From Candidatus Aminicenantota bacterium (lineage in GTDB: Bacteria > Acidobacteriota > Aminicenantia > Aminicenantales > Aminicenantaceae), in NCBI GenBank assembly GCA_030614645.1, contig JAUWTR010000096.1:1-6714 (forward strand): 6,714 bases of DNA. The letters run 5' to 3'. This document shows positions 1 through 5,131 of this stretch, in pieces. Numbering within the stretch: the first letter of the stretch is position 1; each line of letters starts with the position of its first letter. The position numbers were made by a program, and so were the translations under genes. The notes beneath the pieces were generated by a model. The model was given only the letters and a program-made list of their open reading frames with translations. It searched no databases and was not told the origin of the DNA.

Positions 1-159
1 ATATATGATCTTCTCAAACCGGATTCGATGATTCATATTGATGCAATTGTGGAAAGAAGCGGCCTGTCTGTATCCGAGGTTCTTTCTCATTTGCTAAAGT
101 TAGAGCTAAACGGTATGATTGCCCAGAGTCCGGGAAAATATTTTCAAAGGAAATTATAA
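1..159 (+). CDS. dprA: DNA-processing protein DprA, C-terminal end (partial)
   Basis: The window opens inside a reading frame that runs 52 codons to a TAA at 157-159. The peptide (IYDLLKPDSMIHIDAIVERS... ending KYFQRKL) matches the small winged-helix domain that ends DprA/Smf proteins. It shows the usual pattern: a helix with 'hID.I', 'SGLSVSEVLSHLLKLELNG' as the recognition helix-turn-helix, then the wing 'MIAQSPGKYFQRKL'. In the DprA family the missing N-terminal Rossmann-like part binds single-stranded DNA and loads RecA on incoming DNA during transformation; the winged helix is an accessory domain. The gene sits directly ahead of topA, a common arrangement, and its stop overlaps the topA start by one base (TAATG), which implies co-transcription and coupled translation. 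The identification rests on a short domain plus this context, so a different winged-helix protein is possible but unlikely. Confidence 0.85.
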   Translation: MYDLLKPDSMIHIDAIVERSGLSVSEVLSHLLKLELNGMIAQSPGKYFQRKL

Positions 160-2387
160 TGGCAAAACATTTGGTTATTGTTGAATCTCCAGCTAAAGCT
201 AAGACTGTAAATCGGTATCTTGGCTCTGATTATTTAGTAAAAGCATCTTTTGGGCACATTCGGGACCTGCCTAAAAGCCGCCTGGGCGTTGACATAGAAA
301 ATGACTTTGAGCCTGAATATCAGGTTCTTAAGGCGCGGAAAAAAACTGTGACTGAATTACAGATGACTGCAAAACAATGTGATTCTGTCCTGCTTGCTGC
401 TGACCCGGATAGAGAAGGAGAGGCAATTTGCTGGCACCTGGCCGCTATTCTGAAGGATTTTAATCCAAATATCAGGCGCGTGATGTTTCATGAGATAACA
501 AGCAGAGCTGTGAAAGAGTCTTTTAGTAATGTGATTGAACTGGACCAGGACAAATTTAATGCTCAGCAGACCAGGCGTATCTTAGATAGACTGGTCGGCT
601 ACCGCATTAGTCCGCTGCTGTGGGAAAAAATCGGCAGAGGCTTGAGTGCAGGGCGGGTGCAGTCTATTGCCTTACGTTTGATCTGTGAAAGGGAAAAGGA
701 GATAAAAGATTTTAATCCGGAAGAGTTCTGGAAACTCACAGCTTATCTGAAGGCTTCCAATCCTCCTGAGTTTCAAGCCAGCCTGTATAAGATCGGGGGC
801 AGCAAGAAAAAAATTAAGACAGGAAAGGAAGCAGAAAATATTATAACTGAGCTAAAGAAGCTTCCTTTTGAACTCAAAGATGTTAAAATCAAAGAGAAAA
901 AGAAAAACCCCCAGGCTCCATATATAACCAGTACCCTTCAGCAGGATAGTTTTCGCATCAACCGTTTTTCGGTCAAAAAAACAATGATGGTCGCTCAGAA
1001 GTTGTATGAAGGCATAAACATTGGAGACAAGGGATTGGTAGGGCTTATTACATATATGCGGACGGATTCTTTCCGGGTCTCAAACGATGCTATTAAGAGC
1101 TGCCGGAAATTTATCAAGGATGGCTATTCTGCTGAATATTTACCTGGGAAGCCAAGGATCTATAAAAATAAAAAGAAGGCACAAGATGCCCATGAAGCTA
1201 TCCGGCCGACATCTTTCGATCTTCCCCCGGAAAAAACAAAGCTTTTTTTAAATAAAGAGCAGTACAGGATTTATACTATGATCTGGAACCGGTTTATTGC
1301 TTCACAGATGAACCCTACTCTGATCGAAGAGACGGTTTTTGATATCCAGGCCGGGAAATACCAATTCCAGGTAAAAGGGGAAGTAATACAGTTTGATGGG
1401 TTCATGGCCGCATATCCCAGAAAAAATAAAGAAGGGGAGATACTGCCTAAAGCCCTACCTGGCGAAGAGCTGAAGCTGCTTAAGCTGGAGCCGGAACAAA
1501 AGTTTACCCAGCCTCCTCCCCGATATACAGAGGGGAGCCTAGTGAAAGAGCTGGAAGCACGTGGCATTGGCCGTCCCAGTACTTATGTCCCCATTATCTC
1601 TACCCTTTTAAACCGGGATTATGTTATCAATGAGAAAGGAAAGTTTATTCCACTTGAACTTGGGATATTTGTCACTGATTATCTGATTGAAAATTTTCCG
1701 GATTTGATGAAGTTTGAATTTACTGCCCAGTTGGAAGAAAAATTAGACAAAATAAGCGAAGGGGAAGAAGAATGGGTTGGTTATTTAGGATCGTATAATT
1801 CTCTGTTGGAAAAAAACCTTAATGCTGCGGAAAAGACAGAAAGTATCAAAGCTAAGGGGATTCCGTCAGAGGATGAGTGTCCTGAATGCGGGAAGAAACT
1901 GGTTATTAAATCAGGGAGATATGGCAGATTTAAAGCATGTTCAGGGTATCCGGATTGTACTTTTAAGCAAAGTATCGGCAAAAAAGAGGCTAAGTCGGTT
2001 GATGAAAAGTGTCCGAAATGTGGTTCGCAAATGGTTTTGCGCAGGGGAAAATATGGCCCTTTTGTGGCTTGTTCTAATTATCCCTCCTGTAAATACATTA
2101 AAAAAGAAAAAAAGGATACCGGGATATCGTGCCCGGAATGTGACGGCTCGATTGTGCAGAAAAAAACTAGGAAAGGGAAATTATTTTTCGGCTGCAGTAA
2201 TTTCCCCAAATGTAAGTTTGCTTCCTGGGATGAACCGGTAAAGAAGCCGTGTCCTGAATGTAACCGGGAATTTTTGCTACGTAAAAACACTATGAAAGAG
2301 GATTCTTATTTATATTGCAGTGATAAGGATTGTGGTTATAAAGAAGCTGTGAAAGCGAAACAGATCTGGGAAAAAAATAAGGAATGA
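159..2387 (+). CDS. topA: DNA topoisomerase I (type IA, omega protein)
   Basis: This 742-aa enzyme relaxes negative supercoils in the cytoplasm by cutting and passing one DNA strand through a 5'-phosphotyrosine link. The N-terminal TOPRIM domain has the catalytic glutamate E9 (VIVESPAKAKT) and the metal-binding acidic triad D82-P-D84-R-E-G-E88. The catalytic tyrosine is Y299 in LITYMRTDS, and 'GIGRPSTYVPII' is the conserved motif of the core. The C-terminus carries four zinc ribbons: cysteines 574/577/594/600, 618/621/638/644, 658/661/679/685 and 698/701/720/725. The first three have the canonical GR/GKYG-type centre with C-S-N/G-Y/F-P; the fourth is more divergent. Length is normal for a bacterial TopA with a multi-ribbon tail. 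The ATG at 159 overlaps the dprA stop and follows an AGGA (148-151) at 7-nt spacing. The last codons overlap xerC by four bases (ATGA). No truncation or missing catalytic residue is seen. Confidence 0.98.
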   Translation: MAKHLVIVESPAKAKTVNRYLGSDYLVKASFGHIRDLPKSRLGVDIENDFEPEYQVLKARKKTVTELQMTAKQCDSVLLAADPDREGEAICWHLAAILKDFNPNIRRVMFHEITSRAVKESFSNVIELDQDKFNAQQTRRILDRLVGYRISPLLWEKIGRGLSAGRVQSIALRLICEREKEIKDFNPEEFWKLTAYLKASNPPEFQASLYKIGGSKKKIKTGKEAENIITELKKLPFELKDVKIKEKKKNPQAPYITSTLQQDSFRINRFSVKKTMMVAQKLYEGINIGDKGLVGLITYMRTDSFRVSNDAIKSCRKFIKDGYSAEYLPGKPRIYKNKKKAQDAHEAIRPTSFDLPPEKTKLFLNKEQYRIYTMIWNRFIASQMNPTLIEETVFDIQAGKYQFQVKGEVIQFDGFMAAYPRKNKEGEILPKALPGEELKLLKLEPEQKFTQPPPRYTEGSLVKELEARGIGRPSTYVPIISTLLNRDYVINEKGKFIPLELGIFVTDYLIENFPDLMKFEFTAQLEEKLDKISEGEEEWVGYLGSYNSLLEKNLNAAEKTESIKAKGIPSEDECPECGKKLVIKSGRYGRFKACSGYPDCTFKQSIGKKEAKSVDEKCPKCGSQMVLRRGKYGPFVACSNYPSCKYIKKEKKDTGISCPECDGSIVQKKTRKGKLFFGCSNFPKCKFASWDEPVKKPCPECNREFLLRKNTMKEDSYLYCSDKDCGYKEAVKAKQIWEKNKE

Positions 2388-3268
2388 GTGATAAGCTATC
2401 TAAATTTTTAGATTTTTTAAAATACGAAAAAAATGCATCCCCCCATACTATTTCCGGATACAGGCGTGATTTGCTTCAGTTTAAAAACTATTTAAAGAAT
2501 AAACAATTAAATTTGGAACAGGCTGATAATATCGTGATCAGGGGATTTCTGGCTGTCCTCTATGAGAAAAAGGTTAAAAAATCTACAAGCAGCCGCAAGC
2601 TGGCAGCTATCCGTTCTTTTTATCAATTTTGTATACAGAGAAAATGGATGGCTGATAATCCAGCGAAAATAGTGGCTACTCCTAAACAAGAAAAGACAGT
2701 ACCTTCTTTTCTGACTGAGAAAGAGATGGCCGAGTTCCTGGACTTTCCCCGCTCGGGAAAAGTTTTGGATTTACGGGACAACGCCATGCTGGAACTGCTT
2801 TATGCTTCCGGCATTCGGGTTTCTGAACTTATCGGCCTTAACTTTGAGGACCTGAATTTTGAAGAAAGGCTTATTCGAGTGAAGGGAAAAGGGAAAAAAG
2901 AACGCATGATCCCCTTTGGCAAAACTGCAGAAGAGAGACTTCGGATATATATAAGTCGGAGGATGATGATTAATAAAGGTAAAATAGATGAGGAAGCTCT
3001 GTTTTTAAATTATCGTGGGCAAAGACTGAGTACTCGTTCGGTTGAGCGGACCGTTAGTTTTTATATTCAAAGGTCAGCCGTAAGAAGAAAAATCAGCCCT
3101 CACTCCCTTCGACATTCTTTTGCCTCACATCTTCTCAGCAGAGGGGCAGATTTGCGGATTATTCAAGAGCTGCTTGGGCATGAGAGCCTGGCTACAACTC
3201 AAAAATACACGCATATGGACTTAAAACGCCTGCTTGAGGTGTATAAAAAAAGCCATCCCCGTTCATAG
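2384..3268 (+). CDS. xerC: Tyrosine recombinase of the XerC/XerD family
   Basis: This 294-aa site-specific recombinase is of the type that resolves chromosome dimers at dif sites. Residues 1-90 are the SAM-like core-binding domain (FLDFLKYEKNASPHTISGYRRDL). Residues 105-294 are the catalytic domain, with the whole active site visible: R145 (ASGIRVSEL), K169 in VKGKGKKER, H240 and R243 (SPHSLRHSFASHLL), H266 (LLGHESLATTQKYTH) and nucleophile Y275. The spacing closely matches XerD of E. coli (R148, K172, H244, R247, H270, Y279), and the length is typical. The ATG overlaps the topA stop (ATGA); an AAGGA abuts the start with no spacer, so translation probably depends on coupling to topA. The location after topA fits the XerC of Firmicutes-like gene orders, where trmFO usually lies between; here it is absent. 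XerC cannot be told from XerD or a lone XerA-like enzyme by sequence inspection, so the symbol is chosen by synteny. Confidence 0.9.
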   Translation: MSDKLSKFLDFLKYEKNASPHTISGYRRDLLQFKNYLKNKQLNLEQADNIVIRGFLAVLYEKKVKKSTSSRKLAAIRSFYQFCIQRKWMADNPAKIVATPKQEKTVPSFLTEKEMAEFLDFPRSGKVLDLRDNAMLELLYASGIRVSELIGLNFEDLNFEERLIRVKGKGKKERMIPFGKTAEERLRIYISRRMMINKGKIDEEALFLNYRGQRLSTRSVERTVSFYIQRSAVRRKISPHSLRHSFASHLLSRGADLRIIQELLGHESLATTQKYTHMDLKRLLEVYKKSHPRS

Positions 3269-3273
3269 CCTCG

Positions 3274-3301
3274 GGGAAGAGGGGAGAGAACCCCTCTTCC
3301 C
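3274..3301. terminator. Shared hairpin between convergent xerC and comEA
   Basis: A perfect 11-bp G/C-rich stem (GGGAAGAGGGG, 3274-3284, with CCCCTCTTCCC, 3291-3301) encloses a 6-nt loop AGAGAA; G3273 and T3302 can add a wobble pair. It begins 5 bp after the xerC stop and lies 11 bp beyond the comEA stop, so it can end both transcripts. Neither strand has a clear run of T after the stem, so it is not a textbook intrinsic terminator. It may act with Rho, or protect 3' ends. Confidence 0.6.
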
Positions 3302-3312
3302 TAGACATCTTC

Positions 3313-3618
3313 TTACCCGGAGCCTACAGTGATGAGTTCTTTTAAATTTGTAAACATTTTTTCGCCGATTCCTTTTACTTTCATGATTTCTTCGATCTTC
3401 TGAAAATTTCCGTGCTTCTCTCTGAAATCAATGATCCTTTGAGCCACTTTCTCGCCTATGCGGGGTAATTGTTGGAGCTCTGCTGCTGAAGCTGTGTTGA
3501 TGTTGATCTTTTGGTCTATAACTTTAGACGCTGCCTGGATGGGGAGAAGAAAGAAAGACATTACTGCAAATGCTGATAAAACAATTGTTGCCATGGTTTT
3601 TGATTTTAATCTTTTCAT
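3313..3618 (-). CDS. comEA: ComEA-like secreted helix-hairpin-helix DNA-binding protein
   Basis: This 101-aa protein has a basic start (MKRLKSK) and a hydrophobic stretch (about residues 9-27, ending LLPIQA-AS). That fits a signal peptide cleaved near residue 29-30, or an uncleaved membrane anchor. The rest is the ComEA C-terminal domain: 'ININTASAAELQQLPRIGEK' (38-57), then VAQRIIDFREKHG, and a second hairpin 'VKGIGEK' (81-87) before MFTNLKELI. The tandem helix-hairpin-helix binds the DNA backbone without sequence preference. ComEA holds incoming double-stranded DNA outside the inner membrane during transformation. The length matches the short ComEA forms of Gram-negative bacteria rather than the about 200-aa B. 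subtilis form. A strong AGGAGG (3624-3629) lies 5 nt ahead of the ATG. No comEC follows; the gene stands alone and faces xerC. Some short ComEA-like proteins have roles other than competence, so the domain is certain and the role is inferred. Confidence 0.88.
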   Translation of the reverse strand: MKRLKSKTMATIVLSAFAVMSFFLLPIQAASKVIDQKININTASAAELQQLPRIGEKVAQRIIDFREKHGNFQKIEEIMKVKGIGEKMFTNLKELITVGSG

Positions 3619-3681
3619 TGCAACCTCCTTTTATCATTTATTTGCAATTTTCAGGCCATATCTGCTTCCTTTTTAATTGCT

Positions 3682-3709
3682 TTAATATCAACAGATTAGA
3701 AGTTGGCAA
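3682..3709 (-). promoter_or_regulatory. Possible sigma-70-type promoter for comEA
   Basis: On the minus strand, TTGCCA (3704-3709, 5 of 6 matches to the -35 consensus) and TATTAA (3682-3687, 4 of 6 to the -10 consensus) are 16 bp apart. This would start transcription roughly 55-60 nt ahead of the comEA ATG. The strand, spacing and non-coding location fit, but matches this weak occur by chance in A+T-rich DNA. Confidence 0.25.
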
Positions 3710-3710
3710 T

Positions 3711-3767
3711 AGGATAGCAGTGTAAATGGCAGTTTACATTATCCGTTTACGGATGTTAACCTATCCT
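3711..3767. other. Small branched fold upstream of comEA
   Basis: AGGATAG (3711-3717) pairs with CTATCCT (3761-3767) and encloses two hairpins: TGTAAA/TTTACA (3721-3726 with 3733-3738, 6-nt loop) and ATCCG/CGGAT (3741-3745 with 3750-3754, 4-nt loop). Together they could form a three-way junction in RNA or single-stranded DNA. The sequence GTTTAC occurs in both hairpins (3732-3737 and 3745-3750). The closing stem shares three bases with the palindrome that follows. The stems are short and A+T-rich, so chance is a real alternative. No coding potential was seen. Confidence 0.3.
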
Positions 3768-3869
3768 GAATAATTCATAAAAGAGTTCGGGGGACACTAT
3801 ACTTAATTCCAAGTTCGGAATTAAGTATAGTGTCCCCCGAACAGCGGCAATTTTTATGAATAATTCAGG
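3765..3869. repeat. Nested 105-bp palindrome overlapping the rdgB 3' end
   Basis: This element consists of two nested perfect inverted repeats. The outer arms are 18 bp each: CCTGAATAATTCATAAAA (3765-3782) and its exact reverse complement at 3852-3869. Between outer and inner arms there are 2 bp on the left (3783-3784) and 9 bp on the right (3843-3851). The inner arms are 26 bp. The right outer arm supplies the last codons (LNYS) and the TAA of rdgB, which is read on the minus strand. The outer arms also share an 11-bp direct repeat (TGAATAATTCA, 3767-3777 and 3857-3867) because that word is itself nearly palindromic. It may be a miniature non-autonomous mobile element or REP/RAYT-type repeat inserted against rdgB, and it could serve as the rdgB terminator. 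No transposase gene lies in the window. Confidence 0.75.
3785..3842. repeat. Inner 26-bp perfect inverted repeat (GGGGGACACTATACTTAATT type)
   Basis: Bases 3785-3810 are the exact reverse complement of 3817-3842, with a 6-nt loop AAGTTC. The arm begins GTTCGGGGG and contains GACACTATACTTAATTCC. As a transcript it would form a very stable hairpin. On the minus strand it follows the rdgB stop at 3854 by about a dozen bases and is followed by TCTTTTATG, a short T run, so it could end the rdgB operon transcript. From memory, closely similar words (a GTGTCCCC core joined to AATTAAGTATA) recur in many environmental bacterial genomes, some near Y1-type (IS200/REP-associated) transposases. That link cannot be tested here. 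Confidence 0.85.
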
Positions 3870-4453
3870 CTGAGGAATGATCTAAGCTTCTTCAAAGCCT
3901 GTCCGCGGTGGCTGACTAAATTTTTTTCTTCCGGCCGTAGCTCTGCGAATGTTTTTTGGAGGGAGGGGAAATAGAAGATAGGATCATATCCAAAACCATT
4001 TGTGCCCTTTTTTTGAAACGTGATATATCCTTCAACATAACCCATGATTGTTTTAATAACAATCGCTTTTCGGGACACTACCATACAGGAGACAAACCTG
4101 GCTTTCCTGTGTTCCTGTTCGACTTCTTTCATTAAATCCAATACTTTTTCAATATTTGTTTCATCTGTTGCTTTGGGGCCGGAAAAACGCGCAGAAATGA
4201 CCCCTGGAGCACCCTTTAAATGGTCTATTTCCAATCCTGAATCTTCCGCTAGAGTGATTCCCTCCCATTTCCGGCTGTAGAAAAGGCTTTTTCCACGGGC
4301 GTTTTCCTTAAATGTTTTTCCGGTCTCCTGGAAAGATGACCCTACATTGAGATTCTGAATAGAAGAAATCAGGATAGGAAGTTCGGCCAGGAAGGCCTGC
4401 ATCTCTCTTATTTTCCCTTGATTTGTTGTAGCAAGAAGTAATTCTTCAGTCAA
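3854..4453 (-). CDS. rdgB: RdgB/HAM1 family dITP/XTP pyrophosphatase
   Basis: This 199-aa cytosolic house-cleaning enzyme hydrolyses non-canonical purine triphosphates (dITP, ITP, XTP) to the monophosphate and pyrophosphate, keeping deaminated purines out of DNA and RNA. Family marks are clear: the N-terminal nucleotide-binding LLLATTNQGKIREM (K14), TLAEDSGLEID with the likely catalytic D71, GAPGVISARFSG (81-92), GTNGFGYDPIF (150-160) for base recognition, and LVSHRGQALKKL (179-190). Length equals that of the E. coli enzyme (about 197 aa). The start is a TTG at 4453, which overlaps the end of the mgtC-like gene by 8 bp. A GGAG (4461-4464) lies 7 nt ahead, and the product then begins five residues before the family's LLATxN motif, so no upstream start is needed. 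The stop and final four codons lie within the outer arm of the nested palindrome, so the extreme C-terminus may have been altered by it. Confidence 0.96.
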   Translation of the reverse strand: MTEELLLATTNQGKIREMQAFLAELPILISSIQNLNVGSSFQETGKTFKENARGKSLFYSRKWEGITLAEDSGLEIDHLKGAPGVISARFSGPKATDETNIEKVLDLMKEVEQEHRKARFVSCMVVSRKAIVIKTIMGYVEGYITFQKKGTNGFGYDPIFYFPSLQKTFAELRPEEKNLVSHRGQALKKLRSFLSLNYS

Positions 4454-5090
4454 TCTTAAGCTCCACGATCTCCTTGAGGCTGGAAAGAGTCTGGTAGAAC
4501 TTTTGCTCCTTTTCTTCTGTAGAAGGAAAAGTGAATTGGATAATGAAAATATTGTCTTCTTTTTTCTGTTTGATTTCTTTAAATCTAATTCCCTCGTGTA
4601 GGGCCAGCTTTTTTATATTGTTTAGGGTATCTTTGGATTTAGATTTGAGGCTGTACCGGTAGGCATCCTTTCTTAAGCTAAAGTCTTCGAATTGTCTAAA
4701 TATTACCAGTGTAAGAGTAATTGTTGCAGTAAATATGATGGCGATAACATAATAACCGGCTCCGATTATCAAGCCGAGACCAGCTACGGCCCAAAGGGTG
4801 GCAGCTGTAGTTAACCCGATGATCATTCCTCTTGCTTGGATTATAGTTCCAGCTCCGATAAAGCCGATGCCTGTGATGACTCCTGCTGCCATTCTCATTA
4901 GATCTCCGCTTGATCCTTCTTTTCCTTCCAGAACAAGCCTGGAAAGGACCATCATCATCGTAGCGCCCAGACAGATAAGGATGTTTGTCCGAAATCCTGC
5001 AGGCTTCTGGCTGGTTTCTCTTTCCACGCCGATCAATCCTCCTAAGGCGACAGCCAAAAGGAGTTTTAAAGTGACTTCCAGAATACTCAT
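4446..5090 (-). CDS. MgtC/SapB family inner-membrane protein
   Basis: This 214-aa protein has an N-terminal hydrophobic block with about five membrane segments (about residues 5-131) and the MgtC/SapB signature. The signature elements are GGLIGVERE (17-25), AGFRTNILICLGA (31-43), GVITGIGFIGAGTI (70-83) and GLTTAATLW (92-100). Residues about 143-214 form a soluble alternating strand/helix tail (YRYSLKSKSKDTLNNI..., NIFIIQFTFPS) consistent with the small regulatory, ACT-like domain of longer family members. Salmonella MgtC helps growth at low magnesium and inside macrophages by acting on the F-type ATP synthase; most relatives have no tested role, so the family name does not imply virulence. 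The ATG follows a GGGGA-type ribosome site. The gap to the upstream prenyltransferase gene is 41 bp, and the end overlaps rdgB. No Mg2+-sensing leader is apparent in that gap. Confidence 0.92.
   Translation of the reverse strand: MSILEVTLKLLLAVALGGLIGVERETSQKPAGFRTNILICLGATMMMVLSRLVLEGKEGSSGDLMRMAAGVITGIGFIGAGTIIQARGMIIGLTTAATLWAVAGLGLIIGAGYYVIAIIFTATITLTLVIFRQFEDFSLRKDAYRYSLKSKSKDTLNNIKKLALHEGIRFKEIKQKKEDNIFIIQFTFPSTEEKEQKFYQTLSSLKEIVELKID
4461..4464 (-). promoter_or_regulatory. Ribosome binding site deciding the rdgB TTG start
   Basis: GGAG on the minus strand lies inside the last codons of the mgtC-like gene, 7 nt before the TTG at 4453. It supports that TTG as the rdgB start, and the 8-bp gene overlap suggests coupled translation. 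No in-frame ATG gives a product that keeps the N-terminal LLATTNQGK motif. Confidence 0.6.
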
Positions 5091-5131
5091 TGTCTTTCCC
5101 CTGAGATAGACATATTGTTAATTTATCATAA

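Noticed and set aside
1271..1567. 98-aa minus-strand open frame antisense to topA
   Set aside because: Serine-rich antisense shadow of a well-conserved topA region, with no supporting start context.
1822..2241. 139-aa plus-strand open frame inside topA
   Set aside because: It lies wholly within the zinc-ribbon part of topA in another frame; its cysteine-poor, basic product has no recognisable domain, while the topA frame has perfect ribbons.
3458..3676. 72-aa plus-strand open frame over the comEA start and spacer
   Set aside because: Antisense to the comEA signal peptide region and its ribosome site; no domain and no reason to prefer it.
3765..3869. Reading TGAATAATTCA (3767-3777 and 3857-3867) as an 11-bp target-site duplication
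   Set aside because: The outer arms match over 18 bp as inverted repeats but only 11 bp as direct repeats, and the direct match is explained by the word being nearly self-complementary. A duplication cannot be fully excluded.
3711..3869. CRISPR repeats, integron attC site or hammerhead ribozyme
   Set aside because: There are no regularly spaced direct repeats. The GTTAACC at 3755-3761 does not fit GTTRRRY and lacks a partner. The CTGANGA core needed for a hammerhead is absent (CTGAATA is present instead).
5091..5131. Magnesium-responsive leader ahead of the mgtC-like gene
   Set aside because: The gap is only 41 bp within an operon, too short for a known Mg2+ riboswitch, and no strong fold is visible.
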